64,000 nt of DNA, from assembly GCF_009906835.1 (NCBI RefSeq), contig NZ_CP047652.1, forward strand, positions 1,736,001 to 1,800,000. The letters run 5' to 3'. The translations under genes and the position numbers were made by a program. This stretch comes from Aristophania vespae. Lineage in GTDB: Bacteria; Pseudomonadota; Alphaproteobacteria; Acetobacterales; Acetobacteraceae. Of the stretch, positions 49,230 to 58,220 are shown piece after piece; position 1 is the stretch's first letter; each line of letters begins with the position of its first letter. The notes under the pieces are model-generated. The model was not told the origin of the DNA. It was given only the letters and a program-made list of their open reading frames with translations, and did no database searches.

Positions 49230-49269
49230 GATTATAAACTGTCCTTTGCTCTGTGAATAGGACACAGCA

Positions 49270-49737
49270 TTAAGAGACTTCGAAAATGGCTTCAACCTCT
49301 ACAGGTGCATTTAATGGTAAACTCGGCACCCCGACAGCAGCCCGGGCATGTTTTCCGGCCTCTCCAAAAATATCCACCGCCATATTAGAGGCGCCATTCA
49401 TAATATGAGCATGATTTACAAAATCTGCACTACAAGCAATAAATCCACCTAAACGCACAATACGCTTTACACGCGAGAGATCACCATTAAGAGCAGCCTT
49501 GATCTGCGCTACGATATTAAGAAAGCAGGCCCTTGCGCACGCAATGCCTTCTTCTTCAGACACGTTTTCACCTAATTTACCTTTAGCCAATAGCTCACCT
49601 TTTTCAAAAGGAAGCTGCCCTGAGACCACTAATAAGTTACCTGTCTGTACTACTGGCACATAATTGGCTACGGGTGCAGCAGCCTGTGGCAAGCTTATAC
49701 CAAGTTCGGCAATACGTCCCTCAGCGCTGGATGACAT
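49270..49737 (-). CDS. RidA family protein (enamine/imine deaminase)
   Basis: A 155-residue member of the RidA/YjgF/YER057c superfamily, of the longer subtype whose members start with a segment like 'AEGRIAELGISLPQAAAPVANYVP'. These enzymes hydrolyse reactive enamines and imines. The start is chosen at ATG 49737 with GAGG 8 nt ahead; an upstream in-frame ATG at 49782 lacks support. The active-site Arg typical of RidA is not obvious in the 'GVPSLPLNAPVEVEAIFEV' end, which is usual for this subgroup, so catalysis is uncertain. Confidence 0.85.
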   Translation of the reverse strand: MSSSAEGRIAELGISLPQAAAPVANYVPVVQTGNLLVVSGQLPFEKGELLAKGKLGENVSEEEGIACARACFLNIVAQIKAALNGDLSRVKRIVRLGGFIACSADFVNHAHIMNGASNMAVDIFGEAGKHARAAVGVPSLPLNAPVEVEAIFEVS

Positions 49738-49818
49738 TTTCTTATCCTCTGTTCCGTCTTTTCCAGAATACAGACTAGCCACCCCCAGGATTTATTCACA
49801 AGTCTTTTTAAGCAAAAA

Positions 49819-51614
49819 TTAAACTGAAAGGCGGTCTTCCCCTGCCAACTCACGACGTGATCGATCCAGTTCTGCTGCGTACCGCCTTAAAGTATATGAC
49901 TCAGTAAGCTGTCCCACAGCTATGCAAGATATATAGTCTTCCACAACAACAAGGGCATCCGCTTCGAACTTCATAAATAATTTTGCTGCTTCTTTAATAT
50001 TCATTTGCGGTGTGAGCATTGCATTCTTCCATGCAGCTAATGCCCCAATCATTTTTTCTTCATCATGACAGGAATGTAAATCTACAATCGAAACCATCCC
50101 TCCATAACGGCCTTCTTCATCAATTAGAATGATACGATGCCCACTCCCCAGAGGATAAAGCGCCTGAGCCTGCAAAACTGTTACTGAAGGGTGTAAACTT
50201 CTTATATGATCACGCATTAGGCTCTGCACAGTCAAAGACCGTATGCACCCAATATCAATAGGTGATCTTATTGACTCACCCCGAAGGTGAAAACGCCAAG
50301 TCGCAAAATTATAGCCAAAAAGGCGCCTTGTCGTGAGCAGGGACAAGACAGCCGCTAAAATAACAGCTCCCCCGATTGAAACCTGCCCCGTCATCTCTAA
50401 GATCATACAGATAATTGTCATGGGAGCACCAATAACGGCCACGGCCATAGCACTCATGCCAATAAGAGCACACATCGTTTCATTTACTGGTGCCAAATCA
50501 TAAGGCGCCAGGATCGCACCGAACCCAACACCAGCCAAAGAGCCAAGGTAAAGTGAGGCAAAAAATAGCCCACCCCGAAAGCCTGAGCCAATCGAGATAC
50601 TTGATGATACTGCCTTCGCAATAAGCAATAATAATGACAATGAGGTAAGATATCGCCCTTCCAGCACCAGGCGCATAGCCTCATGACCCGAGGATAATAC
50701 TGAAGGACTTCCGGCTGCTATTAGCCCTACAATCAGTCCCCCCATAACGGTTTTGACCAAGCAGGCCCTGGTATGCGCCTAAAAAGCCCTTCACTTTGCG
50801 TAACGCCATACATAATGACGATAGCCATCAGAGCGCATATAATGCTTAAGCAAGCAACCCCCAGGCTATCATGCCATTTCATGGAGGATAAGAGGGGAAT
50901 TTTTACCTCATTATGCAATCCCCCAAAAAGCCTGGTTACACCAAGCCCCGTAATAGAGGCCACGGCTATAGGGCAAAGAGAAGAAATAGAATAAGTCCCT
51001 ATGACAAGCTCGAAAGCATAAAAAGCCCCTGCAATGGGCGCATCGAATGCTGACCCTATCGCTCCTGCGGCCCCTGCCCCTACCAGCATGCGCAAATCTT
51101 GGCGCCTGACACGAAATGCCTGCCCTATGCGTGACCCAATGGCTGAGGCTATTTGTGTAAATCCTGCCTCTAATCCAATAGAAGCGCCTACACCGTTTGA
51201 GATAAGGGTCTGAATGACAACTATCAGACTGTCACGCACTGACATTTTGCCACCATGAAGAGCATTGGCCTCAATCGGATCAACAGCATTTCTTTTCATG
51301 ACCTGGGTAATCCAGAGTCCGAAAACACCAATGACCAAGCCACCCAGACCTAAAACGACAAGGCAGCGCCATAATGGAAGAGACTTTAACCCTGACAAAC
51401 GACCACCATTATCAAGGTTATAAAAGACACTATGAGCCAATAAAGTCAGGCGCGTTATAATGACAACGCCAACCCCTCCTAAAGCCCCAATGAGAGCTGC
51501 TAGCAAGGTAAGCCCTATCTCACTTCGTCTCACCACTAAACGCAAAGCTAGCGGAGCATATGACTTACGGCGTGACCAGCCTGTTAATAAGTTCATAACG
51601 TCTTGCCCCCGCAT
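49819..51614 (-). pseudogene. ClC-family chloride channel with CBS pair, one frameshift
   Basis: Two frames (50733-51614, 49819-50760) form a 598-residue ClC protein. The N-terminal membrane half shows 'ASIGLEAGFTQIASAIGS' and 'LVGAGAAGAIGSAFDAPIAGAFYAFE'. The second half carries 'GSGFRGGLFFASLYLG' and 'AVIGAPMTIICMILEMTGQ', then two CBS-type repeats (~470-580) that often bind adenine nucleotides. The break at the T run 50751-50754 (plus strand) is cured by one base, giving 'GPAWSKTVMGGLIVG'. It may be a Cl- channel or H+/Cl- antiporter, useful under acid stress. Confidence 0.85.
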
Positions 51615-51754
51615 TTAACGTTTGTCTCTAATCACGCATGAAGATAGCGTTTAGTGTGACAATAGAAAACAAAATCTGGGCTTTAAATCAGTAAAAGATC
51701 CTATTATCGTCGCCATTTATTAAAATAGCTTTATAGGGTTTGTTATAAGTTATC

Positions 51755-52648
51755 ATGAGTATATTCCAATCAGATATCTGGAAAATAGGCGTTATAGACG
51801 CTCCTCTCTCAGACATCCTTAAAGAAGGGTCACTTTCATCTTTTCACGTTCATTGGTTGCCAGAGGCCGGGTCATTTCGTTTTTTGGCTGACCCTTTTGG
51901 ATTTTGGCATGAAGATATACTTTATTGCTTTGCTGAATATTATGATTACCGCACCCGTAAGGGTGAGATAAAAGCTTTTAGTCTTGATAAAAATTTTCGT
52001 GTCCTCGAACAACGCACGGTTCTTTCAGAACCCTGGCATCTTTCTTACCCTTATATCATAGAAGACAATGGGGAAATTTACATGCTCCCCGAAGGATATA
52101 AATCAGGAAAACTCACCCTTTATCGTGCCAAGAATTTTCCGTGGGAATGGGAAAAAGTGCCAGAATTTTCTTTTCCCTGCGCTGCAATTGATGCAACGCC
52201 CCTATATTATGATGATAGATGGTGGCTCTTTTACGCTCCCCCATCCCCCTCTTTTGCCCGCACTGGTGAGTTGCGCATTGCCTATGCAGATCATCTTTTA
52301 GGACAATGGCAAGAGCTGGCCCCTTATCCTTTTAATAAAGGAAAGGGAAATAGCCGTATGGGCGGCACTCCATTATGCCTTGATGGTAAAGTTTTTTTGC
52401 CAACTCAAAATTGCCTTAACACTTATGGCGGTAACATTCAGTTCATTAGCACATCTCTGCCACTTACAATTCACAGTAAGTTTGAAAACCACACCAAGAT
52501 AACAGCACCACCTCATTTTAAGCGTTTTACTAACGGCATTCACACATTATCTGCAGCAGGCAATGTCACATTTCTGGATGCTAAATATTATGCAAAAAAC
52601 GTCTTGCACCGTGCACTTATTGACTTGCGCTACCGATACTCGAAATAG
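51755..52648 (+). CDS. GINT1-N-like five-blade propeller protein, polysaccharide-linked
   Basis: A 297-residue protein with alternating beta strands and motifs 'FLADPFGFWHEDILYCFAEYYD', 'LSYPYIIEDNGEIYMLPEGY', 'AAIDATPLYYDDRWWLFYA' and 'NSRMGGTPLCLDGKVFLPTQ'. These are the repeats of the domain found at the N-terminus of plant glucosamine inositolphosphorylceramide transferase and in many bacterial polysaccharide loci. The fold resembles five-bladed glycosidase-like propellers. No signal peptide is seen. It converges with a glycosyltransferase gene with which it shares an end (stops adjacent at 52648/52649), so a common sugar pathway is plausible. The catalytic role is not known. Confidence 0.65.
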   Translation: MSIFQSDIWKIGVIDAPLSDILKEGSLSSFHVHWLPEAGSFRFLADPFGFWHEDILYCFAEYYDYRTRKGEIKAFSLDKNFRVLEQRTVLSEPWHLSYPYIIEDNGEIYMLPEGYKSGKLTLYRAKNFPWEWEKVPEFSFPCAAIDATPLYYDDRWWLFYAPPSPSFARTGELRIAYADHLLGQWQELAPYPFNKGKGNSRMGGTPLCLDGKVFLPTQNCLNTYGGNIQFISTSLPLTIHSKFENHTKITAPPHFKRFTNGIHTLSAAGNVTFLDAKYYAKNVLHRALIDLRYRYSK

Positions 52649-53731
52649 TCAGGATTTTATTAAAGTTTGCATACGCGCTAAAACAGCATGGCCGGCATCA
52701 TCAAAGGCTTTTTTGCTATATGTGGTTTTCGCATAAGCCAGGGCTTTTTTTCCTTTTTCCTCTATGAGAGACGGATCATCAAAAATGCGTTTTAACGTCT
52801 CACATACGGACTGAGGTAAATCTTCCCCAAGAGAAAAACCAACATCATTCTGAAGGCTTATTTTCATTTCTCCAACGGGCCGGGCCATTAAAGGCAGCCC
52901 TGTTGCAATAGCTTCATGCGCAGCTAAACACATTCCCTCATATATTGAGGGCTGAGTGTAGAGGTCAATTGTATCCAAATAAGAATAAACCTCTGGAAAA
53001 TAACCTAAAAGCTGGACGTGATCAGTAAGTCCCAAGCGCTGAATAGTCTCTTCTATTCTTGAGCGGTCGCTCCCTTCTCCTAAAATGGAGAATGTAATTT
53101 GATCAGCATATTCAGGGTATTTTCTCATAAAAAGAGCCAACCCCTCTAAAAATAGAGGATAATTTTTGACTTTATCCAACCGCCCTACGCTACCAATCTT
53201 TAAAGGACGATTTTTTGTCCATGGAGCACGGATGATCTCTCTGTCTTCGCTGTAAAAAAGAGGCCAGACCATAATTTTGGAAGGGCTAATCTTCATTACA
53301 TTTTTTACAAAATTACCGACAGCATAAGAATCCGCCAGCCAGACTTTACTTAAATGGCGCCCCCAAAAAGTACAGAATTTCAGACTGGCACTATGCTTCC
53401 AGCTGATAACAGGTAATCTTAATATTGCACCAGCAATTTGACCAACGATTGTTGCTCTCGTCAAAGAGACAACAATAATATCTGGCTTACCTGATTTTCT
53501 TAAAAAACTGATAAGTTTCAAAATCGTTCTGACTTTTGACTTACGTTTTTCAAAGAGGATATTGTAGGAAAAACCTGCTTCTTTCAAACGCAGTGCCGCT
53601 AACATGTCCCCAGCCTGACAGGCTGTTATCTCTATTTCGTGACCTGCCTGTCTAAATAATCGCAGGATCGGAATCATGGCAAATTCCGCACCACCGCCAT
53701 CAAAACTAGTCACTAAATAATGAATTTTCAT
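52649..53731 (-). CDS. GT4 family glycosyltransferase
   Basis: A 360-residue GT-B glycosyltransferase. The N-terminal part has 'VTSFDGGGAEFAMIPILR', and the C-terminal has 'SVGRLDKVKNYPLFLEGLA', 'ILGEGSDRSRIEETIQRLG', 'VQLLGYFPEVYSYLDTIDL' and the E-x7-E motif in 'PSIYEGMCLAAHEAIATGLP'. These are the marks of retaining GT4 enzymes. It probably adds a sugar to a cell-surface polysaccharide or lipid carrier. Donor and acceptor are unknown. It ends base-to-base against the convergent propeller gene. Confidence 0.88.
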   Translation of the reverse strand: MKIHYLVTSFDGGGAEFAMIPILRLFRQAGHEIEITACQAGDMLAALRLKEAGFSYNILFEKRKSKVRTILKLISFLRKSGKPDIIVVSLTRATIVGQIAGAILRLPVISWKHSASLKFCTFWGRHLSKVWLADSYAVGNFVKNVMKISPSKIMVWPLFYSEDREIIRAPWTKNRPLKIGSVGRLDKVKNYPLFLEGLALFMRKYPEYADQITFSILGEGSDRSRIEETIQRLGLTDHVQLLGYFPEVYSYLDTIDLYTQPSIYEGMCLAAHEAIATGLPLMARPVGEMKISLQNDVGFSLGEDLPQSVCETLKRIFDDPSLIEEKGKKALAYAKTTYSKKAFDDAGHAVLARMQTLIKS

Positions 53732-53864
53732 ATTGAGCGGTAGTCCCTATAAATTAAATTCGGTGAAAACTGCAATGATTTTATGAATAAAAGGTTAACC
53801 TTAACGAAGATTAATTCTTCTTTGATCATTTATCAACCATTAACGATACTAAAGGACTAGGCGA

Positions 53865-54652
53865 ATGCGGCTTTCCATACATAAGCAAGCTGACCCAGAA
53901 GACAAGCAAAAAAAGACCGTTATTTTGCTCCATGGTCTTTTGGGGCGTGCTCGCAATTTAGGAATGTTACAACGCGCATTAAGTCCTTTTTTCAACACGA
54001 TCGCCTTTGATCTGCGCTCTCATGGTGACAGCCCCCATGGCCTCTTGGATTACCATGTGATGGCCAAAGATGTACTTGAAACAATGGACCAGTTAAATAT
54101 TTCAAAGGCATCATTGATAGGGCATTCAATGGGGGAAAGGTCGCAATGGCCGTAGCGCTCACAGCGCCAGAGCGTGTGAACAAACTCTGTGTGGCAGATA
54201 TATCTCCTGCCCAGGCCTTACATGGCAGTAAGGAAATCATACAAACTATAAGCTCTCTTTTATTACCGTCTCTTAAAACCAGAACAGAAATTCGTCAGTT
54301 TTTGGTATCTGTTTTGGGAAAAGAGGATATGGCTGACCTGGTTGGCCAAAATATCAATCCTGGAGATCCCGCTTACTGGACGATTGGCTTAAAAGAAATC
54401 ACCCAGAGCCTCAATATTATTGAAAACTGGCCTGATTCTTTTTTTGCTCACCAATGGAATGGCCCAACGTTATTTTTACGCGGAGAGTTATCCCCCTACA
54501 TTCAGCCGAAACATCATCCACTTATCCACAAACTTTTCCCCAAGGCTGATATTGTAACTCTACCTGGCACTAATCACTGGCTTCATGTTGAAAAACCAGA
54601 TGAATTTAACAGCCTGGTTCTTGATTTTTTGAAAAACCATTCGGAGTCATAA
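53865..54652 (+). pseudogene. Alpha/beta hydrolase (YbfF-like esterase), one frameshift
   Basis: Two frames (53865-54155 and 54146-54652) unite into a 262-residue alpha/beta hydrolase if one base is added to the G run 54131-54135, giving the nucleophile elbow 'LIGHSMGGKVAMAVALTAPE'. Other features are the oxyanion-side 'VILLHGLLGRARNLGML', 'FDLRSHGDSPH' and the terminal His in 'LPGTNHWLHVEKPDEF'. It looks like the YbfF type of short-acyl thioesterase/esterase. Substrate is not known. A hairpin overlaps its stop codon. Confidence 0.85.
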
Positions 54653-54662
54653 CGACTCCGAA
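54640..54662 (+). terminator. Hairpin over the hydrolase stop codon
   Basis: Arms TTCGGAGTC (54640-54648) and GACTCCGAA (54654-54662) around loop ATAAC, with the hydrolase TAA at 54650-54652 inside the loop. No T run follows directly, so it may stabilise the message end more than terminate. Confidence 0.5.
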
Positions 54663-54698
54663 CACCCGGTTTTTAAGCAAAAACGAATCGAAAAAAAG

Positions 54699-55547
54699 TT
54701 ATAATCCCAAATCAAGAAGAGCCTGCCGCATGACATTGGGATCAACATCAACCCCTGTCCAATAATGGATAGCCAGTACACCTTGCTGCACTAACATGCC
54801 CAAACCATCCACAGTTATGCATCCCTTTGCTCGGGCCTCTTTTAAGAACCGTGTCTGTGGAGGGTTTGGGATGCCATCAGCAACAATCAATGATGGTTCA
54901 AGCGTGGACATTTCAACATTAGGGATAGCATCTACATTAGGATAAAGCCCTATAGAGGTCGCATTAATAAGAATATCTGTTTCTTCTGGAACTTTCAGGA
55001 CACTATCCCAAGCAATAAAATCTGCTTTTGCTGGAGTTTTATCTGCAACAAGTTGAGTTAATTCCTCACCACGCTGCACATTGCGGTTAACGATTGTTAT
55101 TTTTTCTACTCCAGCGAGCGCCATTTCAACAGCAACGGCACGTGCCGCGCCACCTGCTCCCAAGAGCACGACATTCTTACCTTTGGGATCAACCACTTTC
55201 CGAAGAGCCTGAACAAAACCCTTACCATCCGTATTTTCGCCAATTAAGCGCCCATCGCGGTTTACGACTGTATTGACAGCACCAATAATCTGGGCGGATT
55301 CACCTAAAGCATCTAAAAATTCAATGACTTTCACTTTATGAGGAATAGAGCAGTTAAATCCCTTCCATCCCATAGCCAACGCACCTTTGACTGCGCTGGC
55401 TAAATTATCGGGGCTAACCTCACAATTAATATAGCGCCAATGCAAATTATGGTGGCGATAGGCAGCTTCAACCATCATCACTGTTGGATTTTCAGAAGCA
55501 GGTTGGGCAAAAGACCCTGTTAGGGACGGTAAAAAATCATGAGCCAT
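54699..55547 (-). CDS. Shikimate/quinate dehydrogenase-like protein (AroE family)
   Basis: A 282-residue AroE-family protein. It has the catalytic-type lysine in 'FNCSIPHKVKVIEFLD', the paired Asp in 'IGENTDGKGFVQAL', the NAD(P) fold 'VVLLGAGGAARAVAVEMA', and 'LINATSIGLYPN' and 'TVDGLGMLVQQG'. At the substrate end, where AroE has a 'HSLSP' serine motif, this protein reads 'TGSFAQPASENPTV', so the substrate may differ from shikimate. I start it at ATG 55547 with AAAGGA 8 nt before; the frame extends 24 codons further into the GMC gene's 3' end without a better site. It follows the GMC oxidoreductase gene and might process its product. Confidence 0.8.
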   Translation of the reverse strand: MAHDFLPSLTGSFAQPASENPTVMMVEAAYRHHNLHWRYINCEVSPDNLASAVKGALAMGWKGFNCSIPHKVKVIEFLDALGESAQIIGAVNTVVNRDGRLIGENTDGKGFVQALRKVVDPKGKNVVLLGAGGAARAVAVEMALAGVEKITIVNRNVQRGEELTQLVADKTPAKADFIAWDSVLKVPEETDILINATSIGLYPNVDAIPNVEMSTLEPSLIVADGIPNPPQTRFLKEARAKGCITVDGLGMLVQQGVLAIHYWTGVDVDPNVMRQALLDLGL

Positions 55548-55585
55548 AATATTTTCCTTTTTGATAATTAGGTTGCTAGATTCAG

Positions 55586-57136
55586 TTAGAGCTGGGCATC
55601 CAGAAGCCCCTGCTGCCATTTTTCTTTAAGATGTGCCCCCACACGTAATGCCTGAGCAGCAATCGTTAAGGCTGGATTTAACCCTGCTGAGGAAGGAAAA
55701 AATCCACCATCCACCACATAAAGATTAGGATGGTCATGAGCCTGACAAAAAGAATTCAAGGCTGAACTTTCGGGATCATTGCCCATACGCACTGTCCCAC
55801 ATTGATGAGATGGCGCTTCAATTCCAAAACTGTGACGCATAACCATAGGAAAGCCGAGTTTGCGTATCTTTTGACGCATGGCTTTTACAAACCGGTCATG
55901 ACCTGACCACCCTCCCGGATGGTAAGCAATCTCTATTTCCCCTTCCTTTGAAAAACGGACCTGACTCTCAGCATTTGGTAAATCTTCTGACATAATGAGC
56001 CAGTCTACGGTATGTTTACCTATCATATTGGCTATAGGCACAGGGAAACGCTTGTGAATGGACCGGATCATAGCGCCCTGAATTTTACCCAACATTTGCA
56101 CATTGCCACGTGCAGTTGGGTCTCCAGGAAGGCCATAATAATAATCATTTACTGATATTGTTTTAGGAAAATGCGTTTCATTTAATGAAAAAGGCAGTAC
56201 CCCTATGAGGCCAGTAAGATGGTGGTTCATCAAATAACGCCCCACTACCCCCGAACGATTAGCGACCCCGTTTGGATTTTGCTCAGACCGGGATCTCAGT
56301 AAGATCAAAGCAGAATTAATGGCACCCGCACTTAATACAAAAAGTGGGGCCTCAATAAATTCACGCTTGCCATTATGATCAACTTCGATGGAGGTGATCT
56401 TTTTGCCTTCTTTATCCGTAATAAGGCGTAAAACCTTTGTATTAGTCTGCAAAGCCACATTAGGCAGGTTCAGAATAGGGTTTAACAAACTTGTTTCAGC
56501 ATCACCCTTGGCACCTATAAAACATGGAAAAGCATCACAGGTTCCGCAGCGTTCACATTTACCGCCATCACCAAAATCTACAGCAGATGGCATATGAAAC
56601 GGCTTTAAACCCTGTTTCGCAAGTCCTGCCGCCATTCGTGCAATCACTGGCTCATGAGGGATAGCAGGGTGTGGATAAGGACCAGAACGAGGGGGTTCGG
56701 TCGGATCTATTCCAGCCTGCCCACGTACACCAAAAAGCTCTTCTGCCTGAGCGTAATAAGGCTCTAAATCACGGTATGAAATAGGCCATGCTGGTGAAAT
56801 ACCATCTTCAAAACGTGCTTCTTCAAAATCACTTTCCCGAAACCGGAACATAGCCGTTCCGTAAAATTTCGTATGCCCACCTACAAAGTGATAATGACCT
56901 GGCCTAAAACGCTTTCCATTATCATGTTGCCATTCTTCTTTTGTGCGATAACGGTTTTGAACAAAAACCGCTTCAGCATCTCTATTTTGAGCTTCTTTGG
57001 GAAGAAAATCTCCCCGTTCCAAAATAAGCACGCGCGCGCCTGTTGAAGCGAGCTGATAGGCAACGCCACCACCACCGACACCCGAACCAATAACGACGAT
57101 ATCCGGCTTGATACCCCCGCTACTAAATGAACTCAT
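55586..57136 (-). CDS. GMC family oxidoreductase
   Basis: A 516-residue FAD-dependent glucose-methanol-choline oxidoreductase. It starts with the FAD fold 'DIVVIGSGVGGGGVAYQLAS', then 'HFVGGHTKFYGTAMFRFRESD', 'FVLSAGAINSALILLRS' and the C-terminal 'LYVVDGGFFPSSAGLNPALT', with active-site His in 'APSHQCGTVRMG'. Cysteines in 'CERCGTCDAFPC' (near 195-206) resemble a motif of membrane-linked GMC dehydrogenases and could hold an iron-sulfur cluster. No signal peptide is evident. In acetic acid bacteria such enzymes oxidise sugars, alcohols or polyols. An AroE-like gene follows 38 bp later and a divergent AraC regulator lies upstream, suggesting inducible catabolism. Confidence 0.9.
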   Translation of the reverse strand: MSSFSSGGIKPDIVVIGSGVGGGGVAYQLASTGARVLILERGDFLPKEAQNRDAEAVFVQNRYRTKEEWQHDNGKRFRPGHYHFVGGHTKFYGTAMFRFRESDFEEARFEDGISPAWPISYRDLEPYYAQAEELFGVRGQAGIDPTEPPRSGPYPHPAIPHEPVIARMAAGLAKQGLKPFHMPSAVDFGDGGKCERCGTCDAFPCFIGAKGDAETSLLNPILNLPNVALQTNTKVLRLITDKEGKKITSIEVDHNGKREFIEAPLFVLSAGAINSALILLRSRSEQNPNGVANRSGVVGRYLMNHHLTGLIGVLPFSLNETHFPKTISVNDYYYGLPGDPTARGNVQMLGKIQGAMIRSIHKRFPVPIANMIGKHTVDWLIMSEDLPNAESQVRFSKEGEIEIAYHPGGWSGHDRFVKAMRQKIRKLGFPMVMRHSFGIEAPSHQCGTVRMGNDPESSALNSFCQAHDHPNLYVVDGGFFPSSAGLNPALTIAAQALRVGAHLKEKWQQGLLDAQL

Positions 57137-57254
57137 GACTAATCCTCCTTTATGTATAAAGAAAGTTAAGAGTTCGCCCGGAATATGCCATTCACAAGAA
57201 CCGCAAATACTTGTATGATTGCCGCATTACAAAATCTTTTCAGGACCAGTTCCT

Positions 57255-58220
57255 ATGAAACCCTGGTTTGAAAATTTATCCATTCCTCCTGATAGATCCT
57301 GGCTTCTTTTTGATCGACAGCTCCCAGAATTCTCTTTTAACTGGCATTATCACCCTCAATATGAACTCACTTACACACTAAATAGTGAAGGATTACGTTT
57401 TGTAGGTGATTCAGTTGAAGCGTACGGTCAGAATGACCTTGTACTTATAGGGCCTAACCTGCCTCATGCCTGGCTTTCACGTTCTCTCATTGACGCTAAC
57501 CAGCACCATCACCATGCAATTGTATGTTGGTTTTCTCAGGAATGGGTCAATTCTCTTTTAAGCTTTATGCCTGAACTAAAAAATATTCAGTCAATTTTAG
57601 CAAAAGCACGGCGTGGCCTTCATTTTAGCCCAGAATTTGCTGCAAGCATGAGTGATGATTTTCTCCAGCTTAGAGCCTTACCACCAGAAGAGCAGCTTTT
57701 TTCTTTTCTCAAAATTCTTTTGCGCCTCAGCCAAACCTCCGCTTATATGCCTTTAAGCACCGGGCGTATATCACATGACGTTATTGCTAAAGATCGCTTG
57801 AGGATGGAGCGTATTTTAACGTGGTTGCACGATCATTATGACGCTCCACTCCGTCTTGCTCCCCTGACAAAATTAGTTCACCTCACTGATAGCCAAATAC
57901 AACGCATTTTTAAGCGCAGTACTCACATGTCTATCAGCCAATATATTGCCCATTTGCGTTTGGAAAAATCATGCCAGCTCCTTTCACAAACTGATCTGCC
58001 CTTAAATCATATTGCCCTTAAATGTGGTTTTAGTGATGCCGCTCACTTTTCAAGGCAGTTTCGCTTACTAAAAAATATGCCACCTTCACATTATCGTGCG
58101 CAATTTCATCATTCTGAACGTTCAGAAAGAGGCGACCAGCGATTAAGCCATAAGGCATTACACACCACAGAAACAGAACTTAACGCCATTAAAGACGCAG
58201 CTAAAACAGGCGTTAGATAA
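57255..58220 (+). CDS. AraC family transcriptional regulator
   Basis: A 321-residue regulator. The N-terminal cupin-like sensor (~1-140) contains 'FSFNWHYHPQYELTYTLN', and the C-terminal ~100 residues hold two helix-turn-helix motifs ('LAPLTKLVHLTDSQIQRIFKRS' type, 'HIALKCGFSDAAHFSRQF'). I choose ATG 57255 with AGGA ahead; a TTG 12 codons upstream is unlikely. It is transcribed away from the GMC gene and likely controls it. The last 37 residues (from ~58110) overlap copA in antisense; if a T is missing from the run 58104-58106 the protein would end at 58116 and the overlap nearly vanish. Confidence 0.85.
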   Translation: MKPWFENLSIPPDRSWLLFDRQLPEFSFNWHYHPQYELTYTLNSEGLRFVGDSVEAYGQNDLVLIGPNLPHAWLSRSLIDANQHHHHAIVCWFSQEWVNSLLSFMPELKNIQSILAKARRGLHFSPEFAASMSDDFLQLRALPPEEQLFSFLKILLRLSQTSAYMPLSTGRISHDVIAKDRLRMERILTWLHDHYDAPLRLAPLTKLVHLTDSQIQRIFKRSTHMSISQYIAHLRLEKSCQLLSQTDLPLNHIALKCGFSDAAHFSRQFRLLKNMPPSHYRAQFHHSERSERGDQRLSHKALHTTETELNAIKDAAKTGVR

